A DNA stretch of 64,000 nt from Incurvaria masculella. Lineage: Eukaryota; Arthropoda; Insecta; Lepidoptera; Incurvariidae. Made by a program: the position numbers and the translations under genes. The first letter of the stretch is position 1. Every line of letters starts with the position of its first letter. This document shows, one piece after another, positions 55,001 to 64,000 of this stretch. The DNA lies in the NCBI GenBank assembly GCA_946894095.1, contig OX335641.1, positions 10,496,501 to 10,560,500 of the forward strand. Reading direction: 5' to 3'. Under the pieces are notes generated by a model that made no database searches, was not told where the DNA came from, and worked only from the letters and a program-made list of their open reading frames with translations.

Positions 55001-58000
55001 TTAGGTTCAGCCCAACATTAGTCCGAAACGTCATTGACCCGAGCGGAGCTCATACCGACCTACCTAGCGGACCTCAGCTAGTAGTTTATAAAGCCAATAA
55101 AAACACAACTCAAAAATGTTTCTCCAGAGAAAATGCTACGAAGCGATGTGATGTAGCAACGTACAGACCTGTGTGAATAGTGAGCAGACTCTCATACAGG
55201 TGCGCGTAGAACCTGGTGGGGTCGATGTTGAGCGCATCGCCCTGCCCCGACAGCACGGCGAACACGGTGCGCACGCAGTGCAGCCGCTGCCGCGCGCGCA
55301 CCGCGTTGCCGGACAGCAGCGCGCCCAGCAGATTCACCAAGTCTGAGTAGTACTCCAAGTTGATGACATGGGCGAACCTGCCGGAAGCATTGTGTGGCTG
55401 TGATCACCTATTACTAATTTATAAAAATAATATTTTAATATTACTTACAATATTCAAAATTATTAACTTGACTAAACATTTTCCCCAATCAGGAATAGGA
55501 ACACCATTTCGCGAGGGGAATGTGAATCTTAACCACTAAATATTTGCCGTGAAGTTTTGTAACTCATCAAGTATTAAAGACCGTGTTAATAACCAAAACT
55601 GACTTTCATAGATTACATGGAAGTGACTAAGAGAACTACCATTAGAACAAAAAAAAAACTTTTAAACATGAAAAGTGATAAACCATACTTGAACATGATT
55701 AATACACATCAGCCTAGGCTGCCTGTCTAATATAAAATAAATAAATCACGGTTAATGCCACAAATTGGACTTTGCCCCCATACAGTTTTTCTTACAATGA
55801 AGTTAAATTAAATAAAAATGAAAAAAATCTTATACAGTATTTTAATACCAATACGGTTCACAAAAAGGTAACATTAGTGCCGTAAGGAATTCTCTAACAT
55901 GCAACCTTAGAGACGTAACAGAGGTGCAGCGTGGCAGGCAAAAACCTGAAAATGATAGAAGAAGAATGTCCCGGAATAGCAAGAAGCAAATAAACTGTGG
56001 ATCTGAGGGTAGGCCATGAGAACAGAGGGGCTCTATCCGATCAGTGAGATATTTGGGAGCATCGGGGTTATTCAACAAACCAAAGAGAAGGGAGAGAACA
56101 TGGGTATTTCTGCGTATAAGACTGTAGCGATTACTGCGGTTGCACTCCATCTACACAGCATTAGAATGGTACAACAGAAAGAGGTGCACATGAACTGACT
56201 TGGACAGGCCTTCAAGGGTGGCTCCGAGCAGGGTGGAATGCGGCGAGCTCTTGAGGATACGGAAGTATATCATGAAGACTGTCTTGGTGATCTCGGTGAG
56301 GTGCTGCTGCTTGCTCAGCCGCGACTCCTCGGCCTGCGTTTCCAACAGCTCTTGCTCCACCTCTTTTAGCTTCTTGCTGCGCTGGAAGAGGGGAAGAACT
56401 TAATGAACTATGTAATGGATTCTAATGGCCACTCTAGATTACAAAAAATTTAAATGATTTGTCTTTATTTATTTATGTCAACAATAAATTCATTAAACAA
56501 CAATGTTTTCTTTTTGACTCATTTATTAAAGAGATAAAAGTAATTTGACGGTGTTCAAAACATGTCTGGCCTTCTTCTTTCTTAACACGACTCAAAAGTG
56601 CTGATAAGTGGAGCCAAGAATTAAACATAACCATGGTACAAGTTGCAGAAACAATTTCAGAATTTCAGGGTCTTGGATTTCCTTGTAACAGGCATGATCA
56701 TTGCAGGATGGCAACCACAGAGGTATAGGCAGGTGTTCAGACCGAACACATTTGAGATATTTGCCAGTTGTAGTATATAACTAGACTAATTTATAACTAG
56801 ACTAATTTACAATAAGCCATATCTGTACAATAAAATTCATGGCGCCACCACTTTTGACACACAAAAAAGTTTTCACAAAAATATTTACATCTAAGTGATT
56901 CAGCCTACCTTTTTCTCTTTCTTGGACATATTGATGAGTCGCTTCTTCTTTTGCTCCTCTTTCTTCTGCTTCATCTCGACATTCTTCTCGGCATCGAGGT
57001 CCACGTCCTTGATCCGCAGCGCGAGCAGACAGGACAGCGCATCCGGCCGCACGTTGTGGCTGCGGCTCTTTACCAGGTGGTTGATTCGGCGCACCAGCTG
57101 TCGGCACCCCGAGATCATTCAAAATATTTCAATTCTTTATTTGTATTTAGGTACACTTTGTTACACTTAGACAATCTCAACTTTTTTTGTTATTGGGTAC
57201 AACATGTAAATATTTTTAGAATATAATATTACAAAACTAACAAATTTTCTACAATACCATAACTCAAATCAATTAGAAACAATTTACGTCAATACGATCA
57301 TTATATTAACAAACTCAACAAGTAGTCATATATCATAAGAAAAGTAATAGCATACAAATTGGCAAATGAATAGATTTTTTTTTATATAAATAATTCAATT
57401 AAGTACAAAATCGATACTCAATCGGTTGTTTCTTGTCTGTTGTGATTGCTGTTTATTTATTCCAGATTAATGTTTTCAGTACTCCTAAAATGAGTTTCTC
57501 CTTTTATGCACTACGTAAAATACGTAGAACCCAATGTATGAAAGTTCCATCGCAGCGCCATAGCGATCATAATGTGAATTAAAAATGTGAGCAGCAGTTT
57601 AGGTAGTGTGTTTATTTTAAAGGGACTTAGGAATCCTTTCTCTTCTTCACATTTGATAGGAAATGACTGTATTTACTACCTTTGTTAATTTGTAACTGAA
57701 AATGCATGACTAATACCACGCCTAGTGATAAGAGCCCAAAATACCACATGGTATCTAGGTGCCATGCCTGAACCTTTATATTGCACAATTGCATTGGCTC
57801 AGATGCCACTGATGGCTTTGTCGTTCCTAGGTGCTAGGTGGTAGGGTTAATCCCGCCTTGGTTGGTACCATCGCATTGAATGAATAATGTCGCAACAAAA
57901 ATGTCTGTTCTATCCAGCTCAGTGTAGCCAGTGCGACAAGGAATGTCTTGGCAAGGCACATTACATTACAAGGGACATTAGGTGTGATATTAAGCTTTAA

Positions 58001-61000
58001 TGTCCAGTCAAATAAGAAAACCAAGAAGGCCTCACCGTCAGAGAAATCTCGCCCTTCCTGTCCTCGGCGAAGACGCCGCGGCAGCACTCGCCGACGATCC
58101 TCCTCGCCTCCGCCTCGCCGCTGTTGAGGAACGGCACGACCGTCTGGCAGACGTTCGTCGCGAAGTTGAAGTGGGGCCGCGCGGCGAGCAGCGCGCACAG
58201 GCAGCGCAGCGAGGCGAGCGCGAGCCGCTGCAGCGCGGGGTCGGCGCGGCGCGCGTCGCCCCGTCGGCGGCGCAGCGCGTTCGCGGCCCGCTCCAGCCGC
58301 TGCAGGTAGCGCTTGTACAATTCGAGAAGCTCCTTCTCGTACTTGTACAGCGCGAGCGTGTCCTTCTTCACTGAAATGTTGCAAACAAGCACGGTCGCAT
58401 TCAAAAGTTCAGTAGCACATTCCAACGCGATTGCTATGAATCGTTCGCATCGCGCGGAGGTGAAGCGGTAGGAGGGCATCGCATAACCGCTCGCATTGCG
58501 GTAGGATGCCCGGGATAAAAACCGGTTTTTATCCAAAGGGGCACGACACATGTGCAAAACAAACCCGACTGTAGGGTGCTACTGGACTTATGTCATCGAT
58601 GGTACATTAAGACCGGCCAAGCGCGAGTCGGACTCGCACATGAAGGGTTCTGTACCATCATACAAGATTAATTTGAGTTTCAGCGACATCTACATTTTAA
58701 GCATTGTAATCAGATTTTGAAAATTATCTGAAAAAGTATTCCGACGAATGTCACGACCAATACTTTTTCAGATTATTTTCAAAATCTGATTACAATGCTT
58801 AAAATGTAGATGTCGCTGAAACTCAAATTAATGAGATAACGGTAATGTCGTATCCATTAAATACATAAAATTATCATACAAGATTTAACACAAAAAATCT
58901 TGTGTAGTAAAAAAAGGGATAAAAATAAAGTGGAAAATAATAGAAATACAGACACTATTTATAATACAATGAGATAATATACTCTGTGAAAATTTCCACT
59001 GTTTACCTATTATGGTTTATTAGGTTTACCTTTTAGCACGGACGGATAGGGTTACGTTAGCACCCTTTAAGTATGGGTAACGTAGCGCGACGTCACCGCC
59101 TACGTCACAAGTACAGAGGCGACGCAGCGGCGCACGGAGGGCCGAGGTGCGACCTGCGGCGTAGGGCGAGGCAGCTGTCCCCACTACAGCCCACGCCAAT
59201 ATAAAAGGCCTCCAGCCACACAACGATTCAGTTCAGTGCAGCTCCCAGAACTGAACACAACAGGACGCTTGGTGGCTCTCAGTGGTCCCCGTCTGGAATC
59301 CCTATCCGCATACCGTTCCGTCCTGTCCAGGCAGATTGGTGGCTCTCAGTAGTCCCCGTCTAGAATCCTTACCTTCAACCCAACTCCGTCCTGCCAGGGT
59401 CGACTGGTGGCTCTCAGTGGTCCCCGCCAAAGCTTCTTATCGTTTCACAATCCAACCCTATTTCACATCCTAGACAACCCTTCCCTGGAACCCACCTATA
59501 CAGCAACGAATAGGTATGTAAGGTTAGGACTAGCCTTAAGTGATTTCCGTTTTACATACGGAACCCTAATACGGATTGGAATAGAGACATGCCCCCTAAT
59601 CGCGTCGCCGTACAACGAGCCCATAGCAAGTTGAAGTGTTCTGGCTACATATATTTTATTGAGATATATGGAGAGAGTGAATGTTTCAAACGTTTTATAT
59701 AATGGGGCCACATCTAGCATCCATTGAAGAACTTGCGAGCGGTTGCACCAAATTGAATTATTAACTAAGAATGTGATGAGGTGCTCACGTTTGACATTGC
59801 TGTAATCCTGATGGCGGAACTGGTACTCGGGCAGGATGTCCCGGAAGAGCTCGCACACGGAGAGCGTGGCCAGTCGCCGCACTGACACCAGATTCTCGGT
59901 GCCATCCTTCGCCTTCTCGTCCATCATCGCAAACAGTGGGTAGAAGTTGCGTAGCTGAAATAATAAAACACTTTTTGTCATAATTATCTAGATTTTAATA
60001 TATTGTTAAGGGGTTTAAATTAGAAGAGAAAACACCTAAACTTAATTATTTTTTCCTTTATTTCAAACAATTCACAAATACATTTTAATTCCACTTTAAT
60101 AGGTCGCTTTACATATACGTAAATGTGACGACAGCAGGTAAGTAGGCTGGGCCATAAGTATGGTGGTTCAAGGACGGGAGCCCAGATGTGAATCCCAGCA
60201 ATGCATAGGTTTTTTTTCGACGGTTCACGGAGGTTTCCAGAAATATCTTTGTTGTAACTACTTTGCTGTTTAGCTCAGCATTACGTAATTTTGTTTGTGT
60301 CTAGGTTTGAGGAAATTTTGCTTGCTGCATGAATATTCGTATAATAACACAGAAAAACATAATAATGAAGGGTATGAGAAGTATAGAGAATGATGACCAA
60401 ACAGATCTAAGGAAGAGTGAATAGTGCTTGGAATTGTCGTGGCTTATCTGCGAGCATGGAATAACGGGAGTAGTAAACGAAACTTGTTTTATGGGGGCGG
60501 CGTAGCCACTTTAATATTCAAAGGCAGCAGCTCCGCCGAGTGTGTTCAATTATGAATTCGCTTGCTACTGATTTTCTCAATTTCCAACATTTTCCACTAA
60601 CTCGTGGCTATGCTTCCGCGAACAATTTTCGATCTTTATTCCCGTCCTTAGCTGTGCCATGTGATCTCAGCAATTCATAGTTTTACAGATAGTTGATTTT
60701 TGGGTTGGTCTTTTGAAATGTTTCGTCTTCAGGGGACTTAATCTAACTAGTAAACGTTTAGATTTAGAAGAAGTGAAAAACATTTTTACATCGTGCTCTA
60801 CCACGGCCTAAATAGCAGCATGGTATATGTACGAGGAAAATCTTGACTTTTTGTTAAAAGACTCCGACTCACCTTCTTCTCGGGGCTCTCTAGCAGCCCG
60901 GAGCAGAGCGTGCCGATGCGGTACTTCCTGTCGCGGAGTAGCTCGCGGCGCGCCAGCAGCAGGTCCGCCGCGCTCAGGGTCTGCTGCTCGCCGAGCGGCT

Positions 61001-63190
61001 CCTCCGGCGCCTGCGACTCCTCCGACTCAGAGCCCGATGCGTCCTCCAGCGGAGGCGGTGGCGATGGAGGTGGATTCTCCTCATCTGACGACGCTGCGGA
61101 GGATATGTCTTCAGATGTATGCTCCCGTTACCGAGCGGCTCGTAGCTTACGGGTACGGGCCTTGCGTCAACCCCTGCCGTGTTTTCCACCCAGCTCAATG
61201 TAGTCGTGAAGGCCATGGCATGGCACCTAATTGTAACGGAAATGCCGCGTCTTGGGTCAATATCATGATGGTGCATGGGATGGGGTATTAAGACAAGATT
61301 TGGTTATAAAAAAAGGTTCCCCATATAGATAGAAAAAGATGTTCTGTCACACATTTGTTGCCAGAAATCCAAGAGTTGTTATATCCCCTCAAATGACAAT
61401 CCTCAAGTGGTGCAGCCATAAGACGCATATCCATTTCAAATTAGTCTTGTTTCTTTAAAGCAATTGCGATACACCTCAATATTATGTCAAAATAAGCGGG
61501 ACTAACCCACAAACTTAATCTTCCGAAATAGTGTCCTCCGTAAAGGCAACTTTTGTCTCTGACAATTATTCTCTGGATGTTGTTGGATTCTGAACGCTCG
61601 GACTAAGAAATATTTTTCTAAAATAGTTTTGGATTAACACCTGAAAACTACCAACAAAAATAACTAGAAATCATAGAAAAAAAAGAGTGCCCAAGATTAA
61701 TAACTTAAAAAAAGTTTTTTGAAGCCAAGGCTGCCTGTCTAAAACAAATAAACAAAAACTGTTAGTTTGCTAACTGAAGACTACCTTTCTGTGATAACTG
61801 ATCCTAGTTTATTTTGGAACAGTGAGATTTTTTTCGTGCTGGTGGCTTACCCTTGAACCCATATTGATATTAATTTTGTCCCCCTTGTAATGAATGGTAT
61901 CAATTTTTAATTGGTTTGCGGATTCGGTTAATGCATATCATTGATGCCTATAGCAAATTTATCATATTCTTTTCGACAAATTCAAACGGACCACAATTTC
62001 AGACCATCGCGTGGTGTCCACTGATGATGGACTGCATGCAATGGTCCGAAAATTCAGCCAATAGGCTAACTCTGGCTATGCATCAAACAGCGAGATGATT
62101 TTATTAAAAAAAAAATCTCTTTGGATTTTCATACCACTTCTCTCTGGCATCCGAAAACGAAAGCTACTACTACCCACCGTCGGTCTCCACCTCCCGCGTA
62201 ACGATGCCGTCCCGCGTCTTGATAGGTAGCAGCGGCTTCATCTTCTTGTCGGCGCGCCGGCCCACCTCCGCGCGCTCTTCGTACTGCTCCTCCAGGCCGG
62301 AGTCGCTGCCGGACGAGCGCCTCTTGCGCTTCTTCGGAGCCTTCGGCTGTTTCGTCGGGGCCGCTTCGCTGGAAAAGCAGTTCGTGTGAGTGAAGGAAAA
62401 AATTGCACTTATCAAACTTGTGAAGAAATAATTAGGTACACGGCAATGGTTATCGAAAGTCAATGCTCAAATTAAGTTACCAATTTATATTATACCAATA
62501 TATAAAAAACAAGAACAATAATTGTCTCATCTCTCCACCAAATTCCTCAAGCTTTTAGTACATATAGCTAGAATGAGCATAACATACGAAATTGTTTAAT
62601 TGTTTTTATTTTTATTGCTTTAGACTGTGATACCTAATAACTAAAATCTCCTAGCATCTAGGAATATCCCCATTCCCTAAAAGTAACAAAAATCCGACGT
62701 CAGCTCAGCAATTGAGTGCCAAATTTATTTAAATCTCCTATTTGAAAACAATGTTAGACGAATACTAAAAGAGAGTGTGAAAGTTTCTTTAATTGTTGAT
62801 GATTTTCCTATAAAATCCAGTCATAACTTTCAAAACCAAACCGTAATTTTCAAAACGTACCTTAAGTTGTTTTTAGTGGAACACAGTTTTTTGAATATTA
62901 CAGCAAGTTCATCAATCAATGTAATCTTACTTTTCCTTAGGCACGGAGCTAAGCAGCGTCCCATTGCTTGACACGGTCCTCCTTAAATATTCTAGATCCT
63001 CCTCATCCACCATATCCATCATGTCGTCCTCGGACTCGTCGCTAGAGGGCGGCGCCACGGGCCCGAGCGGCCGCTGCCGTTGCGGTGGCTTAGCACGGTG
63101 GCGCTGCATCTTGTTTTTGCCCTGCTTCGCCATCTTGTTTGTAGTCTGGTTACTCCGCTTTACCTTGCTGATCTTTGACTTGCCCTTTTT
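49049..63190 (-). CDS. NOC3L: nucleolar complex protein 3 homologue (11 exons, first exon missing)
   Basis: Nucleolar protein that pairs with NOC2 in 60S ribosome assembly and has a role in replication licensing in yeast. Exons in transcript order: 62931-63190, 62178-62368, 60873-61093, 59789-59954, 58036-58370, 56909-57097, 56200-56381, 55169-55377, 51769-51950, 49760-49977, 49049-49262; GT-AG sites and phases agree. This gives 788 residues (human 800). Features are a basic N-terminus, the acidic DDMMDMVDEEDLEYL, KPLLPIKTRDGI, the NOC3 domain (LRNFYPLFAMM ... VRRLATLSVCELFRDILPEY), PHFNFATNVCQTVVPFLN, and a C-terminal CBF/Mak21 domain (GQGDALNIDPTRFYAHLYE ... VKRLATLALQ ... LQRHYHPVVRRLAAH). 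The exon at 63190 opens in phase 0 after an AG acceptor, with KKGKSKISK before the first ATG (63133), so a short initiating exon should lie upstream, possibly beyond the window. Confidence 0.93.
50497..51657. repeat. element with long inverted ends in NOC3L intron
   Basis: The left end (aggtcacgacatttttggtc ... aatggctgaatctgggttca ... gaccaaccctctgatgc) and right end (cagagggttggtctttattc ... cccagtttcagccattaacg ... gtcgcgacctccta) are imperfect inverted repeats of over 120 bases. The interior of about 900 bases has no coding frame but contains a small perfect hairpin at 51366-51408 around catttactccatgaatac. Likely a non-autonomous DNA transposon. Confidence 0.65.
52410..52680 (+). mobile_element. 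SINE body, diverged
   Basis: Contains atttcatgtaaaactgaagg, ctacgtaggtggtagggttc, accatcacattgaatgaaca and aatatatggaaggtctcttg. The head is lost. NOC3L intron between exons at 55169 and 51950. Confidence 0.6.
53245..53440 (+). repeat. LINE-tail-like dispersed repeat
   Basis: tattataaatgcgaaagtaa ... ctctgtctatctgttgcg ... gctgaaccaattttgatgaa is a common insect LINE 3' motif block. The open frame that starts at 53451 has no protein features and is ignored. Confidence 0.5.
53985..54290 (-). mobile_element. SINE, diverged, possibly duplicated end
   Basis: ggctaataccacacctgctg ... agcatggcaggaccttactt ... gttacattaaactggacaga ... ctagtaagtagagaagtgga is the inverted SINE body. Its 3' end segment (gtcaggtccttccctttacc) occurs once more just before it. 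Confidence 0.55.
57690..58018. mobile_element. two SINE pieces facing each other
   Basis: A minus-strand 3' fragment at about 57700-57790 (gactaataccacgcctagtg ... aggtgccatgcctgaacctt) is followed by a plus-strand body at 57825-58018 (taggtggtagggttaatccc ... aatgtccagtcaaataag). The second abuts the donor side of the NOC3L exon at 58036. Confidence 0.6.
58667..58832. mobile_element. fold-back element, 74-bp arms
   Basis: Arms 58667-58740 (attaatttgagtttcagcga ...) and 58759-58832 are reverse complements with one visible mismatch, around an 18-base loop (ccgacgaatgtcacgacc). The target word acaagatt before it reappears in the family B remnant after it. Confidence 0.85.
59074..59556 (+). mobile_element. 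possible solo LTR with promoter
   Basis: A 483-base GC-richer insert starting TG and ending CA inside family B. It contains TATAAAAG at 59200-59207 and arthropod initiator words TCAGT at 59228 and 59233, about 28 bases downstream. Then come three direct units of about 68 bases starting ggtggctctcagtggtcccc at 59272, 59339 and 59407. No gag or pol is nearby, so it would be a solo LTR. The target-site duplication is unclear. Confidence 0.5.
59200..59237 (+). promoter_or_regulatory. TATA box plus initiator pair in the LTR-like insert
   Basis: TATAAAAG at 59200-59207 with TCAGT initiators at 59228-59232 and 59233-59237, the usual spacing of an arthropod Pol II core promoter. It points plus, antisense to NOC3L. 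Confidence 0.5.
60000..60872. other. NOC3L intron without recognised repeat
   Basis: AT-rich intron between the exons at 60873 and 59954. No gene, RNA or family member seen. Confidence 0.45.
61130..61312 (+). mobile_element. SINE, internally deleted
   Basis: gagcggctcgtagcttacgg (head) is joined to gtgttttccacccagctcaa and ggcatggcacctaattgtaa (body), ending in an A run. It lies within 40 bases of the acceptor of the NOC3L exon at 61093. Confidence 0.6.
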
Positions 63191-63779
63191 CTGTAAGTTC
63201 GGCTTTATAGTGTTAACAGGCTGCCATACAAGACTTTTTCATGGAAAGCCAAGGTTAGTTGAACCGGTACCTTAGCATTATTGTGCAACACATGATATTT
63301 AAAATTTATAATTTGCTTCGAACTAACAAATGTTTTCACTTTCAAGTGATTTCAACATAAAGTGTAAAAAAAAAATATTTATAGGATGTAGACTAGGGAC
63401 GACTAGATCGACGAAGTCCTTCGTAAAGGTCAGTTACGTTGTACCCATAGACAAAAAGGAAAGAGAGATGCCATCTAGCGGGCTAACTTTGGGAAACTAC
63501 GAACCCAACTTAAACATACATGCCACATGCAAACAAGGTCGCAGACGTATTCTAAGGGTTTGTGTGGGTGGGAACTGAGTTGTAGAACACATTTTAGAGC
63601 ACATTCGCGCGCAGTGGCGATGTTTAACATGTGTGGCGACGCGCCGCCGGATTCCCATAAAATTTAATAGTCATTGCGACCTCAAAAAAAAATGCATTCT
63701 CATTCCTATTCCACAAACACAAAATTACCTCCGGAATGATGGGTCCAACCGAACTGGAGAACCTGCTAAAGGTTTTTTT
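63191..63779. other. region upstream of the first recognised NOC3L exon
   Basis: Acceptor cttacag is read on the minus strand just above 63190. I looked for a short initiating exon (ATG plus a few codons ending in phase 0 before GT) and found none that convinced me; it may lie past the window edge. No other gene seen. Confidence 0.45.
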
Positions 63780-64000
63780 TTTTTGTGACTGGACATGGAT
63801 GTCTAATACCACAGTAATGATATTACCCCAACACTCAACATTTCCGAAGAAATAAGGTGCCATGCCATAACCTTCCCTTTAGCAGCACGGCTACATTGGA
63901 CTGGATGGAAAACACAGACAATGTGTTTATTGCCACTTTGACCATCTTTGATCCAACGTGATGGCACCGTCCCGGGCGGGCTTAACCCTAGCACCTAGTA
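63780..64000 (-). mobile_element. SINE body, cut by the window edge
   Basis: gactggacatggatgtctaa ... aaggtgccatgccataacct ... cggctacattggactggatg ... cgtcccgggcgggcttaacc is the inverted SINE body. A T run (poly-A on the minus strand) precedes it at about 63773-63783. Confidence 0.75.

Larger units (their letters stand above)
58611..59572 (+). repeat. family B interspersed repeat carrying two nested insertions
   Basis: The left end gaccggccaagcgcgagtcg and right end tacggaaccctaatacgg belong to one diverged family B copy. It is interrupted by the hairpin at 58667-58832 and by the LTR-like segment at 59074-59556; between them lie ctctgtgaaaatttccactg and acggacggatagggtta, which keep the family order. 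Confidence 0.6.

Noticed and set aside
63624..63863. Possible first NOC3L exon (…SVGPIIPE before GTAATT)
   Set aside because: It ends in a plausible donor, but the frame runs out of a SINE, has no nearby start codon of its own and no resemblance to NOC3L N-termini.

Overview
This is a 64 kb piece of an insect nuclear genome, most probably a moth or butterfly. The case rests on split genes with GT-AG introns and AT-rich non-coding DNA. It also rests on dense nested interspersed repeats: tRNA- and 5S-headed SINEs, non-LTR retroelements, MITEs, a mariner copy, and a family opening with a GGCCAAGTGCGAGTCGG-type motif that I associate with Lepidoptera. No species can be named from the sequence alone.

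Five host genes can be assembled exon by exon with matching splice phases. POLR3D (RPC4 subunit of RNA polymerase III) lies on the minus strand at 7125-17632, with 7 coding exons and 337 aa. A securin-like gene is on the plus strand at 22065-25134, with 4 exons and 189 aa. TRAPPC2 (sedlin) is on the minus strand at 29181-30273, with 2 exons and 139 aa. NDC80/HEC1 is on the plus strand at 31198-48790, with 15 coding exons and 657 aa. NOC3L is on the minus strand at 49049-63190, with 11 exons; it is complete at the 3' end, while its short first coding exon was not found. Two of the five products act directly in chromosome segregation (the securin candidate and NDC80). The others belong to Pol III transcription, vesicle tethering and ribosome/replication biogenesis. 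They are neighbours, not an operon.

Layout: 1-645 is the 3' part of a mariner element. 1029-6625 is a SINE interrupted by a 5.2 kb RNase-H-bearing non-LTR retrotransposon, which is itself interrupted by a second SINE. 7125-17632 is POLR3D with repeat-filled introns. 17633-22064 is intergenic and holds a MITE split by a jockey-like retroelement. 22065-25134 is the securin candidate. 25135-29180 is intergenic with the C-terminal piece of a retroelement endonuclease-like protein. 29181-31197 holds TRAPPC2 and a short divergent spacer containing a fold-back element with TTAGG-like repeats. 31198-48790 is NDC80, with a long inverted-repeat element and an open-frame LINE in its introns. 48791-49048 is the tiny convergent NDC80/NOC3L spacer. 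49049-63190 is NOC3L.

I found no clear new multigene system. The most unusual items are the nested insertions with readable target-site duplications, two different Pol III heads on what looks like one SINE body, a tRNA-Leu-like head inside a palindromic repeat, a repeat family sitting close to three gene starts, a relic duplicated exon in NDC80, and a diverged securin candidate. All homology calls come from recognising the proteins by eye; no database search was run.
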